A stretch of DNA of 64,000 nucleotides, taken from contig NZ_CP022752.1 of the NCBI RefSeq assembly GCF_002263515.1, positions 3,782,001 to 3,846,000 on the forward strand, written 5' to 3'. Of this stretch, positions 1 through 9,719 are shown in pieces. A model generated the notes under the pieces. It was given only the letters and a program-made list of their open reading frames with translations, was not told the origin of the DNA and did no database searches. Made by a program: the position numbers and the translations under genes. Numbering within the stretch: position 1 is the stretch's first letter; each line of letters opens with the position of its first letter. Source of the DNA: Actinopolyspora erythraea. Lineage in GTDB: Bacteria > Actinomycetota > Actinomycetes > Mycobacteriales > Pseudonocardiaceae.

Positions 1-1426
1 AACGAAGCGTGTTCACGTGTACGTGCAGCAGTTGGGCACAACGCGACCACGAGCCGGAACATTCCAGAAACGTTCGCAGGGTGTTCACCAGATCGGACTG
101 GTGACTCCGGTCGTAGGCCAGCAGGCCACCGAGCAACCGTTGCCGGTAGGAGTTTCGCAGCTCGTCGGGAACGGCCGACAGCAGGACCTGCTGGGAGACC
201 AGGTCCTCGGCGGTGGCGATGCCGCAGCGGCCGTCACGCTGCTCGGCCAGCCTCCGCGTGTAGCGCGCTTCTTCGACCGCTCCGCGCAGACCACTCGGCT
301 CGGCCAGGTCACTGACTCCGACGCTCACCCCCAGCCAGAACGGCCCGTACTCCAGCTCCCCCAGCGTGCCCCGCAGCCATCCGGCCAGCCCGGCCAGTTC
401 GACCTGGGCGTCCACGCGCTCACCGAACACCGCCAGCGCACCGGTCTCCATCGGGGCCGTCACCGAAGGAAGCCCGGTGGCGGCGGCGATCTCCCGCAGC
501 ACGTCCGCGGCGGACTCCGAGCGCCCTCCCGTCTCCAACGCCACGACGCACAGCGCGCCTTCGGTGGGCAGACCGGCCTCGGCGAGCCTGCTCGCCACCT
601 CCCGTGAGCCGGCCGACCCCTCCAGCAACGCGCGCAACGCGGTGCCGACCGGGCGACCGGAGACCTGGCGTCCCTCGTCGAGTCGGCTGCGCAGCAACGC
701 CACCGCGGTGGCGAGCTCGTTGCCGACCGCTTCGCGGGCCCGGTCCGCCTGGTCGCCGGGCAGCACGAGGAACCACCTGGCCGCGCGCGACTCGGTTCCG
801 GAGCTGACCGGCCAGAGCACGTAGATCCGGCCGCTGTCGGTGAGCACAGTTCTGGGCAGCCGCTCGGCCCTCAGGAACTCGCGGACCAACGTGCGGCGGT
901 CGGACGACGGCAGTCTGCCGTGCTCGGCCACCACGGCTCCCACGGCGGAGCAGACCCAGCAGTCGGTCCCCAGTTCGGCCGCCGCGGCGGCGAGCACCCG
1001 GGGAAGGTCGGCGCCCGCGGCCACATCGGTGACCAGGTCGCGACCAGGGGTTCGTTCGTTGCGCACGGCGCCGAGCACGTGTTCGAACAGGGTGTTGAAG
1101 CTGACGTTGACCGACAGCTCGAACAGCGGCACGCCGTGCCGCGCACAGGCCCGCACGAGATCGGCCGGGGCTCTCCCCAACCTCGCCGTACCGGCCACCA
1201 GGGCCGCCACCCCGGCGTCGGCCAGCGAGGCCGCGAACTCCTCCGAGTCGGAGGGGTCGCGGTGCCACACCAGCCCGCTGAGCACCAGCTCACCGCCCTG
1301 CAAATAGCGCCTCGGGTCGATGAGATCCGTGATGTAGACGCCCCGCACCACCCGGTCCAGCCGCTCACCACCGGTGAGCAGGGTCAGTCCCATCCGGGGG
1401 TCGTCCAGCAGATCACCGAGAAGCAC
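1..1426 (-). CDS. PucR-family transcriptional regulator (C-terminus beyond the window)
   Basis: An open frame runs on the minus strand from a GTG at 1426 to the left edge, so the last part of the protein is missing. The N-terminal part carries the PucR-type signature GVYITDLIDPRRYL around residue 35. The last visible residues (SWSRCAQLLHVHVNTLR) are the start of the C-terminal PucR helix-turn-helix. Regulators of this family control purine and related nitrogen catabolism, often in response to a nitrogen-rich ligand. It is divergent from the xanthine dehydrogenase cluster, so it probably controls that cluster; this is inference from position. No other ATG or GTG near 1426 looks better, though the frame stays open further upstream. 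Confidence 0.85.
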   Translation of the reverse strand, partial: MLLGDLLDDPRMGLTLLTGGERLDRVVRGVYITDLIDPRRYLQGGELVLSGLVWHRDPSDSEEFAASLADAGVAALVAGTARLGRAPADLVRACARHGVPLFELSVNVSFNTLFEHVLGAVRNERTPGRDLVTDVAAGADLPRVLAAAAAELGTDCWVCSAVGAVVAEHGRLPSSDRRTLVREFLRAERLPRTVLTDSGRIYVLWPVSSGTESRAARWFLVLPGDQADRAREAVGNELATAVALLRSRLDEGRQVSGRPVGTALRALLEGSAGSREVASRLAEAGLPTEGALCVVALETGGRSESAADVLREIAAATGLPSVTAPMETGALAVFGERVDAQVELAGLAGWLRGTLGELEYGPFWLGVSVGVSDLAEPSGLRGAVEEARYTRRLAEQRDGRCGIATAEDLVSQQVLLSAVPDELRNSYRQRLLGGLLAYDRSHQSDLVNTLRTFLECSGSWSRCAQLLHVHVNTLR

Positions 1427-1978
1427 GCGCGCCCCTAACGAGTCCTTGCGGAAGGTTGTTCGGCCCGGTGCTCCGCCCGGGGCGACCGGACGGCTCCGTT
1501 GGGTGGGCGGGCGCGTCGCCAGGCGGCTTCCGGACACGTGGCGCGGGACACTACTCGACGCGCCCCGCGATTCCCCGGGGGTGCCGGTGCGGGGACGGGC
1601 CCCGGCCACCTGGGGCCGCCGCTCCGCGAAGGGTTCCAACTCCCGCGCTCACCCGTCCACGCCGGGACGCCGAACCGAGCCGGAGCCAGGTGATCCTAGT
1701 CATGACCGCGGCACCGCCGACAAGAGGCGCCCGACACCCGAAACACGATCATCACGGGAAATTCCACGCTCCGCGCCGGAACTCGGCTACGTTGCCCACG
1801 GAGGACACGCTCGACGAACAGGCCCGGGCCGGGAGCGTTGGTTGTAGAAAAGCACGAAAACCACTCGTTCACCAGCGGTTCGTTTCATGTTTTCCGCCGC
1901 TAGTCAGTTCGGGTGGACAAGCTGTGTACTTACTCACACCCCAACGGCCTATCTCGGGTTGTGATCTGGAGAAACACA
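1427..1978. promoter_or_regulatory. Divergent intergenic region between pucR-like gene and purine operon
   Basis: This 552-base stretch has no convincing gene. It should hold the promoters of the divergent regulator and the xanthine dehydrogenase operon. The part after about 1700 is clearly less GC-rich, as expected for promoters. It also contains one copy of a dispersed hairpin-like sequence (1533-1570). I could not pick a certain operator or -35/-10 pair. Confidence 0.5.
1533..1570 (+). repeat. Dispersed hairpin repeat, copy 1 (short variant)
   Basis: About 35 bases closely match the core at 54206-54241: both contain CACGTGGCG, then a short variable part, then CTACTCGA, then GCCCCGCGA. Here the outer arms do not pair as well as in the other copies. 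It lies in the pucR/xdh intergenic region. Confidence 0.5.
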
Positions 1979-2887
1979 GTGGATTTCCTACGACCGGCCG
2001 GCTGGAGCGAAGCGCTCGAAGCCAAGGCCAACCACCCCGATGCGACTCCCATCGCGGGCGGCACCGACGTCATGGTGGAACTGAACTTCGACCACCGGCG
2101 TCCGGAGACGCTGCTCGATCTGACTCGCATCGAACAGCTCCGGGAGTGGTCGCGAACCGAACGGAACGGTGTTCCGACTGTGCGCATCGGTGCGGCCGTG
2201 CCCTACGCCCGGCTGATCGAGGAACTCGGGACGACCCTGCCCGGGCTGGCGATGGCCGCCCGCACCGTGGGATCCCCGCAGATCCGGAACCGGGGAACAC
2301 TCGGCGGGAACCTCGCCTCGGCCTCACCCGCCGGTGACGGGCACCCGCCCCTGCTGGCTTCGGACGCGGAGGTCGAGCTGGAGTCGGTGCGCGGCAGCCG
2401 CACGCTCGCGCTCGCCGACTTCTTCACCGGGGTCAAGCGCACCGCCATGGCCCCGGACGAGCTGATCGCGGCGGTACACGTGCCGGAGGGCACCGGACCG
2501 CAGCAGTTCTCCAAGATCGGTACCCGCAACGCGATGGTCATCGCCGTCTGCACCTTCGCCGTAGCGCTGCACCCGCGGCGGCGCGGGGTCGGCACCGGGC
2601 TGGGCTCGGCGGCCCCCACGCCGCGCTCGGCCACCGAGGCCGAGGAGTTCCTGGCCGGAGCGCTGGCCGAGGACGACCAGTGGGACAACCCGCGCCCGCT
2701 CCCCGACTCGGTGACCGAACACTTCGGTGAGCTGGTCGCTCGCGCGGCGGCACCGATCGACGACGTACGCGGCACGGCCGGGTACCGCACCCACGCGTTG
2801 CACGTGCTCGCTCGCCGGACGCTGTCCTGGGCCTGGAACGAGTACCGCAGCGGAACCGAACTCTCCGGGAGGCAACGATGCGCCTGA
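1979..2887 (+). CDS. Xanthine dehydrogenase, FAD-binding subunit
   Basis: A 302-residue protein of the CoxM/XdhB FAD-binding family. It transfers electrons from the 2Fe-2S centres to the acceptor in a three-subunit molybdenum hydroxylase. Visible FAD-binding motifs are AGGTDVMVEL near residue 25 and TVGSPQIRNRGTLGGNLA near residue 95. The GTG at 1979 is chosen because GGAG sits 7 bases upstream; an in-frame ATG at 1913 has no ribosome binding site. The end overlaps the 2Fe-2S gene by 10 bases, which implies translational coupling. The substrate (xanthine/hypoxanthine) is inferred from the neighbouring purine genes. Confidence 0.88.
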   Translation: MDFLRPAGWSEALEAKANHPDATPIAGGTDVMVELNFDHRRPETLLDLTRIEQLREWSRTERNGVPTVRIGAAVPYARLIEELGTTLPGLAMAARTVGSPQIRNRGTLGGNLASASPAGDGHPPLLASDAEVELESVRGSRTLALADFFTGVKRTAMAPDELIAAVHVPEGTGPQQFSKIGTRNAMVIAVCTFAVALHPRRRGVGTGLGSAAPTPRSATEAEEFLAGALAEDDQWDNPRPLPDSVTEHFGELVARAAAPIDDVRGTAGYRTHALHVLARRTLSWAWNEYRSGTELSGRQRCA

Positions 2888-3384
2888 ACCTGACCGTCAA
2901 CGGCCGTGCCATGACCGCCGACGACGTGTGGGAGGGCGAGAGCCTGCTGTACGTGCTCCGGGAGCGTCTCGGACTCCCGGGCTCCAAGAACGCCTGCGAA
3001 CAGGGCGAGTGCGGCTCCTGCACCGTCTACCTCGACCGGGTCCCCGTGTGTGCCTGCCTGGTGGCGGCGGGGCAGGCTCAGGACCGCGAGGTGGGCACCG
3101 TGGAGGGGCTGGCCGACGGCGAGGAGCTGTCCACCGTGCAGCGGGCCTTCGTCGACGAGGGCGCGGTGCAGTGCGGATTCTGCACCCCCGGTCTGCTGGT
3201 GGCCGCCGACGACCTGATCGACCGGGTCCCGGATCCATCCGACGCCGAGATCAGGGAGGCCCTTGCCGGAAACCTGTGCCGGTGCACCGGCTACGAGAAG
3301 ATCATGGCCGCCGTCCGCACCGCGGCCGCGCGGAGCGGCGGCACGAGCGGCTCGGGGAGTTCCACCGGGGGTGACCGGGCATGA
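2878..3384 (+). CDS. Xanthine dehydrogenase, 2Fe-2S subunit
   Basis: A 168-residue (2Fe-2S)2 subunit. Cys40, Cys45, Cys48 and Cys60 form the plant-ferredoxin-type cluster (CEQGECGSC), and the C-terminal half has QCGFCTPG and NLCRCTGY for the second cluster. The length is normal for CoxS/XdhC-type subunits. It starts inside the end of the FAD-subunit gene and overlaps the next gene by 4 bases (ATGA), so the three genes are one translational unit. A Ser/Gly-rich tail follows the last helix. Confidence 0.92.
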   Translation: MRLNLTVNGRAMTADDVWEGESLLYVLRERLGLPGSKNACEQGECGSCTVYLDRVPVCACLVAAGQAQDREVGTVEGLADGEELSTVQRAFVDEGAVQCGFCTPGLLVAADDLIDRVPDPSDAEIREALAGNLCRCTGYEKIMAAVRTAAARSGGTSGSGSSTGGDRA

Positions 3385-4790
3385 ACGAGCGCACCCCAGT
3401 CCCATCCGCGCGGCGCACCGTCGTCGAAGGCGCGGCCGTGGTCACCGTGGACGCACCGGACCCCAACACCTCGGGCACGGGCACCGAGTACACCGAGGGT
3501 CACGTCGTGATCGAGAACGGGCGCATCAGTGCCGTGGGCCCCGGGGCGGCCCCGGAGCAGCCGGGACCGGTCCGCCGGATCGACGGCAGTGGCTGCCTGG
3601 TCACTCCGGGGCTGGTCAACACGCACCATCACCTCTACCAGTGGGCGACACGCGGTTACGCGGTCGACGCGACGCTGTTCGGCTGGCTCACCGAGCTCTA
3701 CCCGGTCTGGGCGGGCATCGACGAGGAGCTGACCGGTTCCGCCACGGCGGCGGGACTGGGCTGGACGGCGTTGTCGGGATGCACCACCGTCGCCGATCAC
3801 CACTACGTGTTCCCAGACACGGGTGGGGATGTGCTCGGCGGCGTGGTGGCCGGAGCCGATCGCATCGGCGTGCGGCTGCACGCGGTGCGCGGCTCGATGG
3901 ACCGGGGGCAGTCCGCCGGGGGACTGCCCCCGGACTCGGCGGTCGAGGACACCGAGTCCGCGTTGCGCGGAACCGAGGAGGCGATCCGGCGGTTCCACGA
4001 CCCCTCCTTCGACTCCCGACTCCGGGTGGCCGTGGGTCCCTGCTCGCCGTTCTCGGTCAGCGGCGAGCTCATGCGGTCGGCGGCCGAGCTGGCACGGCGA
4101 CACGGGGTTCGGCTGCACACCCATCTCGCCGAGACCTCCGACGAGCTCCGGCAGTGCGAGCGGGAGTTCGGGTGCGACCCGGTCGAGTACGCCGACCGGC
4201 TGGGGTGGCTGGGCGAGGACGTCTGGTTGGCCCACGGCGTGCACCTCTCCGAGCGGAACGTCGCCAGGTTGGGCGAGACCGGCACCGGGGTCGCGCACTG
4301 CCCGAGCTCCAACGGGAGGCTCGGGGCCGGGGTGGCTCCGGTTCGCCCGCTGCTGGACGCGCGCGCCCCGGTCGGCCTCGGCGTCGACGGTGTGGCCTCC
4401 AACGAGTCGGGACGGCTCGGTGACGAGCTGCGCCAGGCACTGCTGCTCGGCCGGGCCCACTACGGCCCGGACGCGCTGTCGGTGCGTGACGCGCTGTGGA
4501 CGGGAACCCGCGGCGGGGCACGTTGTCTCGGCCGGGAGGGCGAGCTGGGCTCGCTGGAGCCGGGCAAGCTCGCCGATGTCGCGATCTGGGACCTCGACGG
4601 TCTGGGACACGCCGGGATCGAGGACCCGGTGGCCGCGCTGGCGCTCGGCCCGCTGCCTCGGCTGCGCACGCTGCTCTGCGGTGGGGAGACCGTCGTGGCG
4701 GACTCCCGACTGGTCCGGGAGTCCGAGCGGGAACTGACCGACGAGCTGCGACGCGCCTGCTCCCGGATCGCCGCGAAGGGGGTCGGATGA
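3381..4790 (+). CDS. 8-oxoguanine deaminase (amidohydrolase)
   Basis: A 469-residue metal-dependent amidohydrolase of the AtzA/TrzN/8-oxoguanine deaminase group. Metal-binding His82 and His84 lie in NTHHHLYQW. HTHLAETSDE follows near residue 240, then WLAHGVHLSE, HCPSSNGRL and GLGVDGVASNES, the pattern I associate with 8-oxoguanine deaminases. The reaction would turn 8-oxoguanine directly into urate. Its place between two xanthine dehydrogenase subunit genes fits: deaminated guanine and oxidised guanine would meet at urate. A triazine or cytosine-type substrate cannot be excluded from sequence alone. Confidence 0.8.
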   Translation: MNERTPVPSARRTVVEGAAVVTVDAPDPNTSGTGTEYTEGHVVIENGRISAVGPGAAPEQPGPVRRIDGSGCLVTPGLVNTHHHLYQWATRGYAVDATLFGWLTELYPVWAGIDEELTGSATAAGLGWTALSGCTTVADHHYVFPDTGGDVLGGVVAGADRIGVRLHAVRGSMDRGQSAGGLPPDSAVEDTESALRGTEEAIRRFHDPSFDSRLRVAVGPCSPFSVSGELMRSAAELARRHGVRLHTHLAETSDELRQCEREFGCDPVEYADRLGWLGEDVWLAHGVHLSERNVARLGETGTGVAHCPSSNGRLGAGVAPVRPLLDARAPVGLGVDGVASNESGRLGDELRQALLLGRAHYGPDALSVRDALWTGTRGGARCLGREGELGSLEPGKLADVAIWDLDGLGHAGIEDPVAALALGPLPRLRTLLCGGETVVADSRLVRESERELTDELRRACSRIAAKGVG

Positions 4791-4893
4791 GTTCGGCACC
4801 GCCGCGGACTCCGCGTCCGCCTTTCCACCGTGGCCCCATGACACCCGCCCGACGAGAGCGGTCGACACGACACATCCCGGAAGAGGTGGCTCG

Positions 4894-7209
4894 ATGAGCG
4901 ATACCCATGCACCGGCACACCGGCCCCAGGACCTCGACGACGCCATCGCCGGAGGGGTAGGCGAATCACCGCTGCGCCCGGACGGAACGCTGAAGGTTCG
5001 GGGGGACTTCGCCTACTCCTCCGACCTGTGGGCGGAGAACATGCTCTGGGGCGCGACGCTGCGCAGCCCGCACCCCTCGGCGCGGATCCGTTCCGTCGAC
5101 ATCGGCCCGGCGCTGCGCTCACCGGGCGTGCACGCGGTGCTGACCGCCGAGGACGTGCCGGGGAGGAACCTCTACGGCCTCAAGGACATCGACCAGCCGG
5201 TGCTCGCCGAGGACGTGGTTCGCTACCGCGGTGAGGCGGTGGCGCTGGTGGCGGCCGACCACCCGGAGACCGCGCGCCGCGCGCTGGACCTGATCGAGGT
5301 CGACTACGAGGTGCTGGAACCGGTGGTCGACGCGGAGCTGGCCGCCCACGACGACTCGCTGCCGAAGGTGCACCCCGGCGGCAACACGGTGCGGTACCAG
5401 CCGATCGTCAAGGGCGACCCCGAGGCGACGGCCGACGTGGTGGTCTCGGGCACCTACACCGTAGGGATGCAGGACCAGGCGTTCCTCGGCCCCGAGTCCG
5501 GACTGGCCATCCCGGCCGAGGACGGCGGCGTGGACCTGTACCTGGCCACGCAGGACCTGCACACCGACCGCAAGCAGACCGCGGCGGCCCTGGACCTGGA
5601 CCCGGAACTGGTGCGGATGACCATGTCCGGCGTCGGCGGCGCGTTCGGCGGCAGGGAGGACCTGTCCATGCAGGTTCACGTCTGCATGCTCGCGCTGCGC
5701 ACCGGCAGGCCGGTCAAGATCGTCTACGACCGCGAGGAGTCCTTCTTCGGCCACGTGCACCGCCATCCGGCGAAGATGTACTACGAGCACGGGGCCACCA
5801 AGGACGGTGACCTGGTGTTCGTGCGCGCCCAGCTCTACTTCGACGGTGGGGCCTACGCCTCCAAGACCCCGGTGGTGGTGGGCAACGGCACCACGCTGGG
5901 GGTCGGACCCTACGACGTGGCCAACGTCTCGATCCAGGGCTGGGGGATGTACACCAACAACCCGCCCTGCGGCGCGATGCGCGGGCTGGGGGCGGTGCAG
6001 CCGGCCTTCGCCTACGAGTCGCAGATGGACCGGCTCGCCGAGGAGCTGGGCATGGACCCGGTGGAGCTGCGCATCCGCAACGCGATCAGCCGGGGCGACA
6101 CCACCCCGACCGGGCAGGTGCTGGACTACCCGGCCCCGGTGGACGAACTGCTGCGGCGCGTGCGCGAGCTGCCGCTGCCGGAGGTTCCGGCGGCCGGTGC
6201 CGAGCCCGACATCCGCGACCTGCCGGGCGGTGCCTCCAACACCACCCACGGCGAGGGGGTGGTGCGCGGTGTCGGCTACGGCGTGTGCATCAAGAACGTC
6301 TGCTACGCCGAGGGGGCGGACGACTTCTCCACCGCCAGGGTGCGGCTGCAGAACGTGGCGGGGGAACCGCTCGCGATGGTGCACACCGCCGCCGCGGAGG
6401 TCGGGCAGGGCCTGGTCACCGTGCAACAGCAGATCGCCCGGAGCGAGCTGGAGGTGGAGCGGGTCAACATCCACCCGAACGACACCAGCGTGGGGCCGGC
6501 GGGGTCCAGCTCCGCCTCGCGGCAGACCTACGTGACCGGCGGTGCCGTGCAGGCGGCGTGCCGAGCGGTCCGGGAACGGCTGCTGGCGATCACCGCCGAG
6601 CGGTTCGACGAGCCCGCCGCGGAGCTGTCGCTGTCCGGCGGGAAGATCGTTTCCCGGGGCTCGGGAGTGCTCGCCGACATCGCCGAGGTGCTCGGCTCCG
6701 AGGTCATCGAGGAGACCAGGGAGTACCACCACCGCGAGACCTTCCCGCTCGACGAACAGGGACACAGTGAGCGCGCCCAGGTGCAGCACGCCTTCTCGGC
6801 CCACCGCGCCGTGGTCGACGTGGACACCGAGCTGGGGCTGATCAAGGTCGTGCAGCTGGACTGCTCGCAGGACGTCGGCAAGGCGGTCAACCCCGAGTCT
6901 GTGGTGGGGCAGATCCAGGGTGGCTCGGCCCAGGGACTGGGCCTGGCGGTCATGGAGGAGATCCAGGTGGGCGAGGGCAAGATCCGCAACCCCTCGTTCA
7001 CCGACTACCTGATCCCGACCATTCTCGACATGCCGCCGATGAACGTCGACGTCATCGAACGGGGCGACCCCAACGCGCCCTACGGCGTGCGGGGGGTCGG
7101 AGAGCCCCCGACGATCTCCTCCACCCCGGCCATCGTGGCCGCGATCCGCGCGGCCACCGGCAGGGAACTGACCCACGTGCCGGTCGGTCCCGAGCACATC
7201 ATCGGCTGA
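4894..7209 (+). CDS. Xanthine dehydrogenase, molybdopterin-binding subunit
   Basis: A 771-residue molybdenum hydroxylase large subunit. Family motifs include GVGGAFGGRE near residue 250, PPCGAMRGLGAVQP near 355 and GVRGVGEPPT near the end. The C-terminal glutamate in the last motif is in the position of the catalytic Glu of the xanthine oxidase family. It hydroxylates purines at the Mo centre and passes electrons to the 2Fe-2S and FAD subunits encoded upstream. It is separated from the deaminase gene by 103 bases with no gene. The start ATG follows GGAAGAGGTGG. Substrate assignment rests on the purine gene context. Confidence 0.88.
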   Translation: MSDTHAPAHRPQDLDDAIAGGVGESPLRPDGTLKVRGDFAYSSDLWAENMLWGATLRSPHPSARIRSVDIGPALRSPGVHAVLTAEDVPGRNLYGLKDIDQPVLAEDVVRYRGEAVALVAADHPETARRALDLIEVDYEVLEPVVDAELAAHDDSLPKVHPGGNTVRYQPIVKGDPEATADVVVSGTYTVGMQDQAFLGPESGLAIPAEDGGVDLYLATQDLHTDRKQTAAALDLDPELVRMTMSGVGGAFGGREDLSMQVHVCMLALRTGRPVKIVYDREESFFGHVHRHPAKMYYEHGATKDGDLVFVRAQLYFDGGAYASKTPVVVGNGTTLGVGPYDVANVSIQGWGMYTNNPPCGAMRGLGAVQPAFAYESQMDRLAEELGMDPVELRIRNAISRGDTTPTGQVLDYPAPVDELLRRVRELPLPEVPAAGAEPDIRDLPGGASNTTHGEGVVRGVGYGVCIKNVCYAEGADDFSTARVRLQNVAGEPLAMVHTAAAEVGQGLVTVQQQIARSELEVERVNIHPNDTSVGPAGSSSASRQTYVTGGAVQAACRAVRERLLAITAERFDEPAAELSLSGGKIVSRGSGVLADIAEVLGSEVIEETREYHHRETFPLDEQGHSERAQVQHAFSAHRAVVDVDTELGLIKVVQLDCSQDVGKAVNPESVVGQIQGGSAQGLGLAVMEEIQVGEGKIRNPSFTDYLIPTILDMPPMNVDVIERGDPNAPYGVRGVGEPPTISSTPAIVAAIRAATGRELTHVPVGPEHIIG

Positions 7210-7330
7210 CCCCCAGGGCCGGCCCGATCCGGCGGGGCGCGGCCGACCCACCGGGGATCACGCCGGTCCCCACCCCGCCGGGGCCGCCCGGCCGGGTGGT
7301 CCCGGGGCTCCCACCACGAAAGGAACAGTC

Positions 7331-7831
7331 TTGTCCGCACAGGAAACCGCGTCCGCGCTCCCGGCGCGGGCCGGGGAATGGATGCAGGAAGCGATCCGAC
7401 TGGCCACCGACAGCGTGGCCAGGGGCGGCGGCCCCTTCGGAGCCGTGATCGGCAGGGGCGAGGAGATCGTGGCCACCGGCACGAACATGGTGACCACCAA
7501 CCTCGACCCCACCGCCCATGCCGAGGTGACCGCCATCCGCAACGCCTGCCTGGCCCTGAACAGCTTCAAGCTGGACGGCTGCGTGCTCATCACCTCCTGC
7601 GAACCGTGTCCGATGTGCATGGCTTCCGCGCTGTGGGCCCGGGTGGACCGGATCGGCTACGCGGCCGACCGGGACGACGCGGCGGTCGCGGGTTTCGACG
7701 ACCGGGCCTTCTACGAACTGTTCACCGATCCCGACGCGGTGTGGCCGACACCGGTGCGGCGTATCGAAGCGGGTAACCGCACCGAACCCTTCGACGCTTG
7801 GCGGAACAAGGCCGACCGCGTCGAGTACTGA
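7331..7831 (+). CDS. guaD: Guanine deaminase (CDA-fold nucleoside/base deaminase)
   Basis: A 166-residue zinc deaminase of the cytidine-deaminase fold. His63-Ala-Glu65 supplies a zinc ligand and the proton-shuttling glutamate, and Cys93/Cys96 in PCPMC complete the site. The C-terminal part (FDDRAFYELF) resembles the small Bacillus-type guanine deaminase rather than tRNA adenosine deaminase. It would convert guanine to xanthine, the substrate of the dehydrogenase encoded upstream. The TTG start at 7331 is preceded by AAAGGAAC at good spacing. Confidence 0.82.
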   Translation: MSAQETASALPARAGEWMQEAIRLATDSVARGGGPFGAVIGRGEEIVATGTNMVTTNLDPTAHAEVTAIRNACLALNSFKLDGCVLITSCEPCPMCMASALWARVDRIGYAADRDDAAVAGFDDRAFYELFTDPDAVWPTPVRRIEAGNRTEPFDAWRNKADRVEY

Positions 7832-8105
7832 CAGCGCCATCTACGCTGTCAGTGCCGTTCCACGGCGGCGCCGGCCGTGACGACCGGGTCATGCCGGCGC
7901 CGTGGGTACACCGTCGCGGAGTGACACCCGAGTGCGCTCCCGGTACCCGCAGCAGGGCGTCAACCGCCGTGCTCGAGACATCCAGTATTCACCAAACGCC
8001 CCTGATCGGGCCGGACACAGTGCTGTTCACGGCCCGATGACGAGTCCGGCCCGAAGCCTCGGTCGAAGGCGCTGGCCGGGGGCGCCCACCGGCATGGGAG
8101 GACGC

Positions 8106-9569
8106 ATGACCCAGTTGAGACCGGATTCGACCGAGACGGATCCGGCCCCCGAGCCCCAACCACGCTCGCCGCTCGATCGGTACTTCCGGATCACCCAGCG
8201 CGGTTCGAGCCTGTCCCGCGAGTTACGGGGCGGGATCACGACGTTCGTGGCGATGTCCTACATCGTGCTGCTCAACCCGTTGATCCTCGGTTCCTCCGAG
8301 GACATCACCGGCGCCAGCCTGAGCAACACCGAGCTGACCACGGCCACGGCGCTCTGCGCGGGGGCGATGACCGTGCTGATGGGTGTGGTCGGCAACGCGC
8401 CGCTGGCCATGGCCGCCGGGCTCGGTGTGATACCGGTGGTGGCTTTCACGGTCGCGCCGGAGATGACCTGGGCGCAGGCCATGGGGCTGGTGGTGCTCGA
8501 AGGTGTGTGCATCGTGCTGATGGCGATCAGCGGGGTGCGCGAACGGATCATCAACTCGATCCCACCCGCGCTCAAGATCGCGCTGACGGTGGGAATCGGT
8601 CTCTACATCGCGCTCGTGGGGCTAGTCAGCGCCGGGTTCGTCACCAGGCAGCCCGACGCCGCCAACACCGACGTTCCGGTACAGCTGGGGCCGAGCGGCC
8701 ATCTGGTGGGGTGGCCGCTCGGGCTGTTCTGCCTGACCCTGCTGCTGATGATCGTACTGGTCGCCAGGAAGGTGCCCGGGGCCATCCTGATCAGCATCGT
8801 GACCGGGACTCTGCTGTCGATCCTGGTCAACGCCGTGTTCAACGTGCCGGCCGAGCGGTGGGGGCGGACCAGCCCCGACCTGCCGTCGAGCCTGGTGGCC
8901 ACGCCCGACTTCGGGCTGTTCGGCAACATAGACCTGTTCGGCGGGTTCGTGAACGCGGGCGTGATCGCGGCGGTGGTGTTCCTGTTCACGCTGGTGCTGT
9001 CGGGCTTCTTCGACGCGATGGGCACCATCACCAGCGTCAGCGGCGAGGCCGGGCTGACCAACTCGGAGGGCAAGGTCCATGGGATGGGGCGCATCCTGCT
9101 GGTCGACGGCGTGGGCGCGGTCGGGGGCGGTGTCACCGGCTCCTCCCCGAACACCGTCTTCCTGGAGTCGGCTGCGGGGGTCGCCGAGGGAGCCCGCACC
9201 GGCCTGGCGAGCGTGGTCACCGGTGTGCTGTTCGCGGCCACCATGCTGTTCACCCCGCTGGCGGCGGTCGTTCCCGCACAAGCGGCCGCTCCCGCACTGG
9301 TCCTCGTCGGCGGGATGATGATGGCGCAGGTGCGCAACATCCCGTGGCACGACGAGGACTTCGTGATCCCGGTGTTCCTGACGGTGGCGATCATCCCGTT
9401 CACCTACTCGATCACCAACGGTGTGGGCGCCGGGCTGATCTCCTACTGTGCGATCAAGATCTGCAAGGGACGGGCCAAGGAGATCGGCTGGCTGCTCAGC
9501 GTGCTGGCACTGATCTTCGCGGTCTACTTCGGCATCGAGGGGGTCAAGGCCGTCTTCGGCGTCTCCTGA
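8106..9569 (+). CDS. Purine permease, AzgA-type (NCS2 superfamily)
   Basis: A 487-residue polytopic inner-membrane protein. The N-terminal GGITTFVAMSYIVLLNPLIL and the segment GFFDAMGTITSV near the middle are typical of AzgA-like adenine/guanine/hypoxanthine transporters. Many hydrophobic segments follow. It probably imports purine bases for the catabolic enzymes encoded just upstream. ATG 8106 is chosen because GGGAGGA precedes it; the in-frame ATG at 8094 has no such site. The exact base transported cannot be told from the sequence. Confidence 0.85.
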   Translation: MTQLRPDSTETDPAPEPQPRSPLDRYFRITQRGSSLSRELRGGITTFVAMSYIVLLNPLILGSSEDITGASLSNTELTTATALCAGAMTVLMGVVGNAPLAMAAGLGVIPVVAFTVAPEMTWAQAMGLVVLEGVCIVLMAISGVRERIINSIPPALKIALTVGIGLYIALVGLVSAGFVTRQPDAANTDVPVQLGPSGHLVGWPLGLFCLTLLLMIVLVARKVPGAILISIVTGTLLSILVNAVFNVPAERWGRTSPDLPSSLVATPDFGLFGNIDLFGGFVNAGVIAAVVFLFTLVLSGFFDAMGTITSVSGEAGLTNSEGKVHGMGRILLVDGVGAVGGGVTGSSPNTVFLESAAGVAEGARTGLASVVTGVLFAATMLFTPLAAVVPAQAAAPALVLVGGMMMAQVRNIPWHDEDFVIPVFLTVAIIPFTYSITNGVGAGLISYCAIKICKGRAKEIGWLLSVLALIFAVYFGIEGVKAVFGVS

Positions 9570-9719
9570 CCGGCCGGTCGTTCCGCCCCGCCCGGCACGG
9601 CGCCCGCCCGGCGGAACCTCCAGCCGCTCCCCGTCCGGACGGCCCGCCCGGGTGGTGAGCTCCGACCGGATTCGCCCGCCTCGATCCCGGTGACTCGATC
9701 CCGGTGAAAGGTGACTGGT

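Noticed and set aside
5119..7251. A 710-codon open frame antisense to the molybdopterin subunit gene
   Set aside because: It mirrors a high-GC gene, has His/Arg/Gly-rich low-complexity composition and no recognisable domain; the sense frame has full family motifs.
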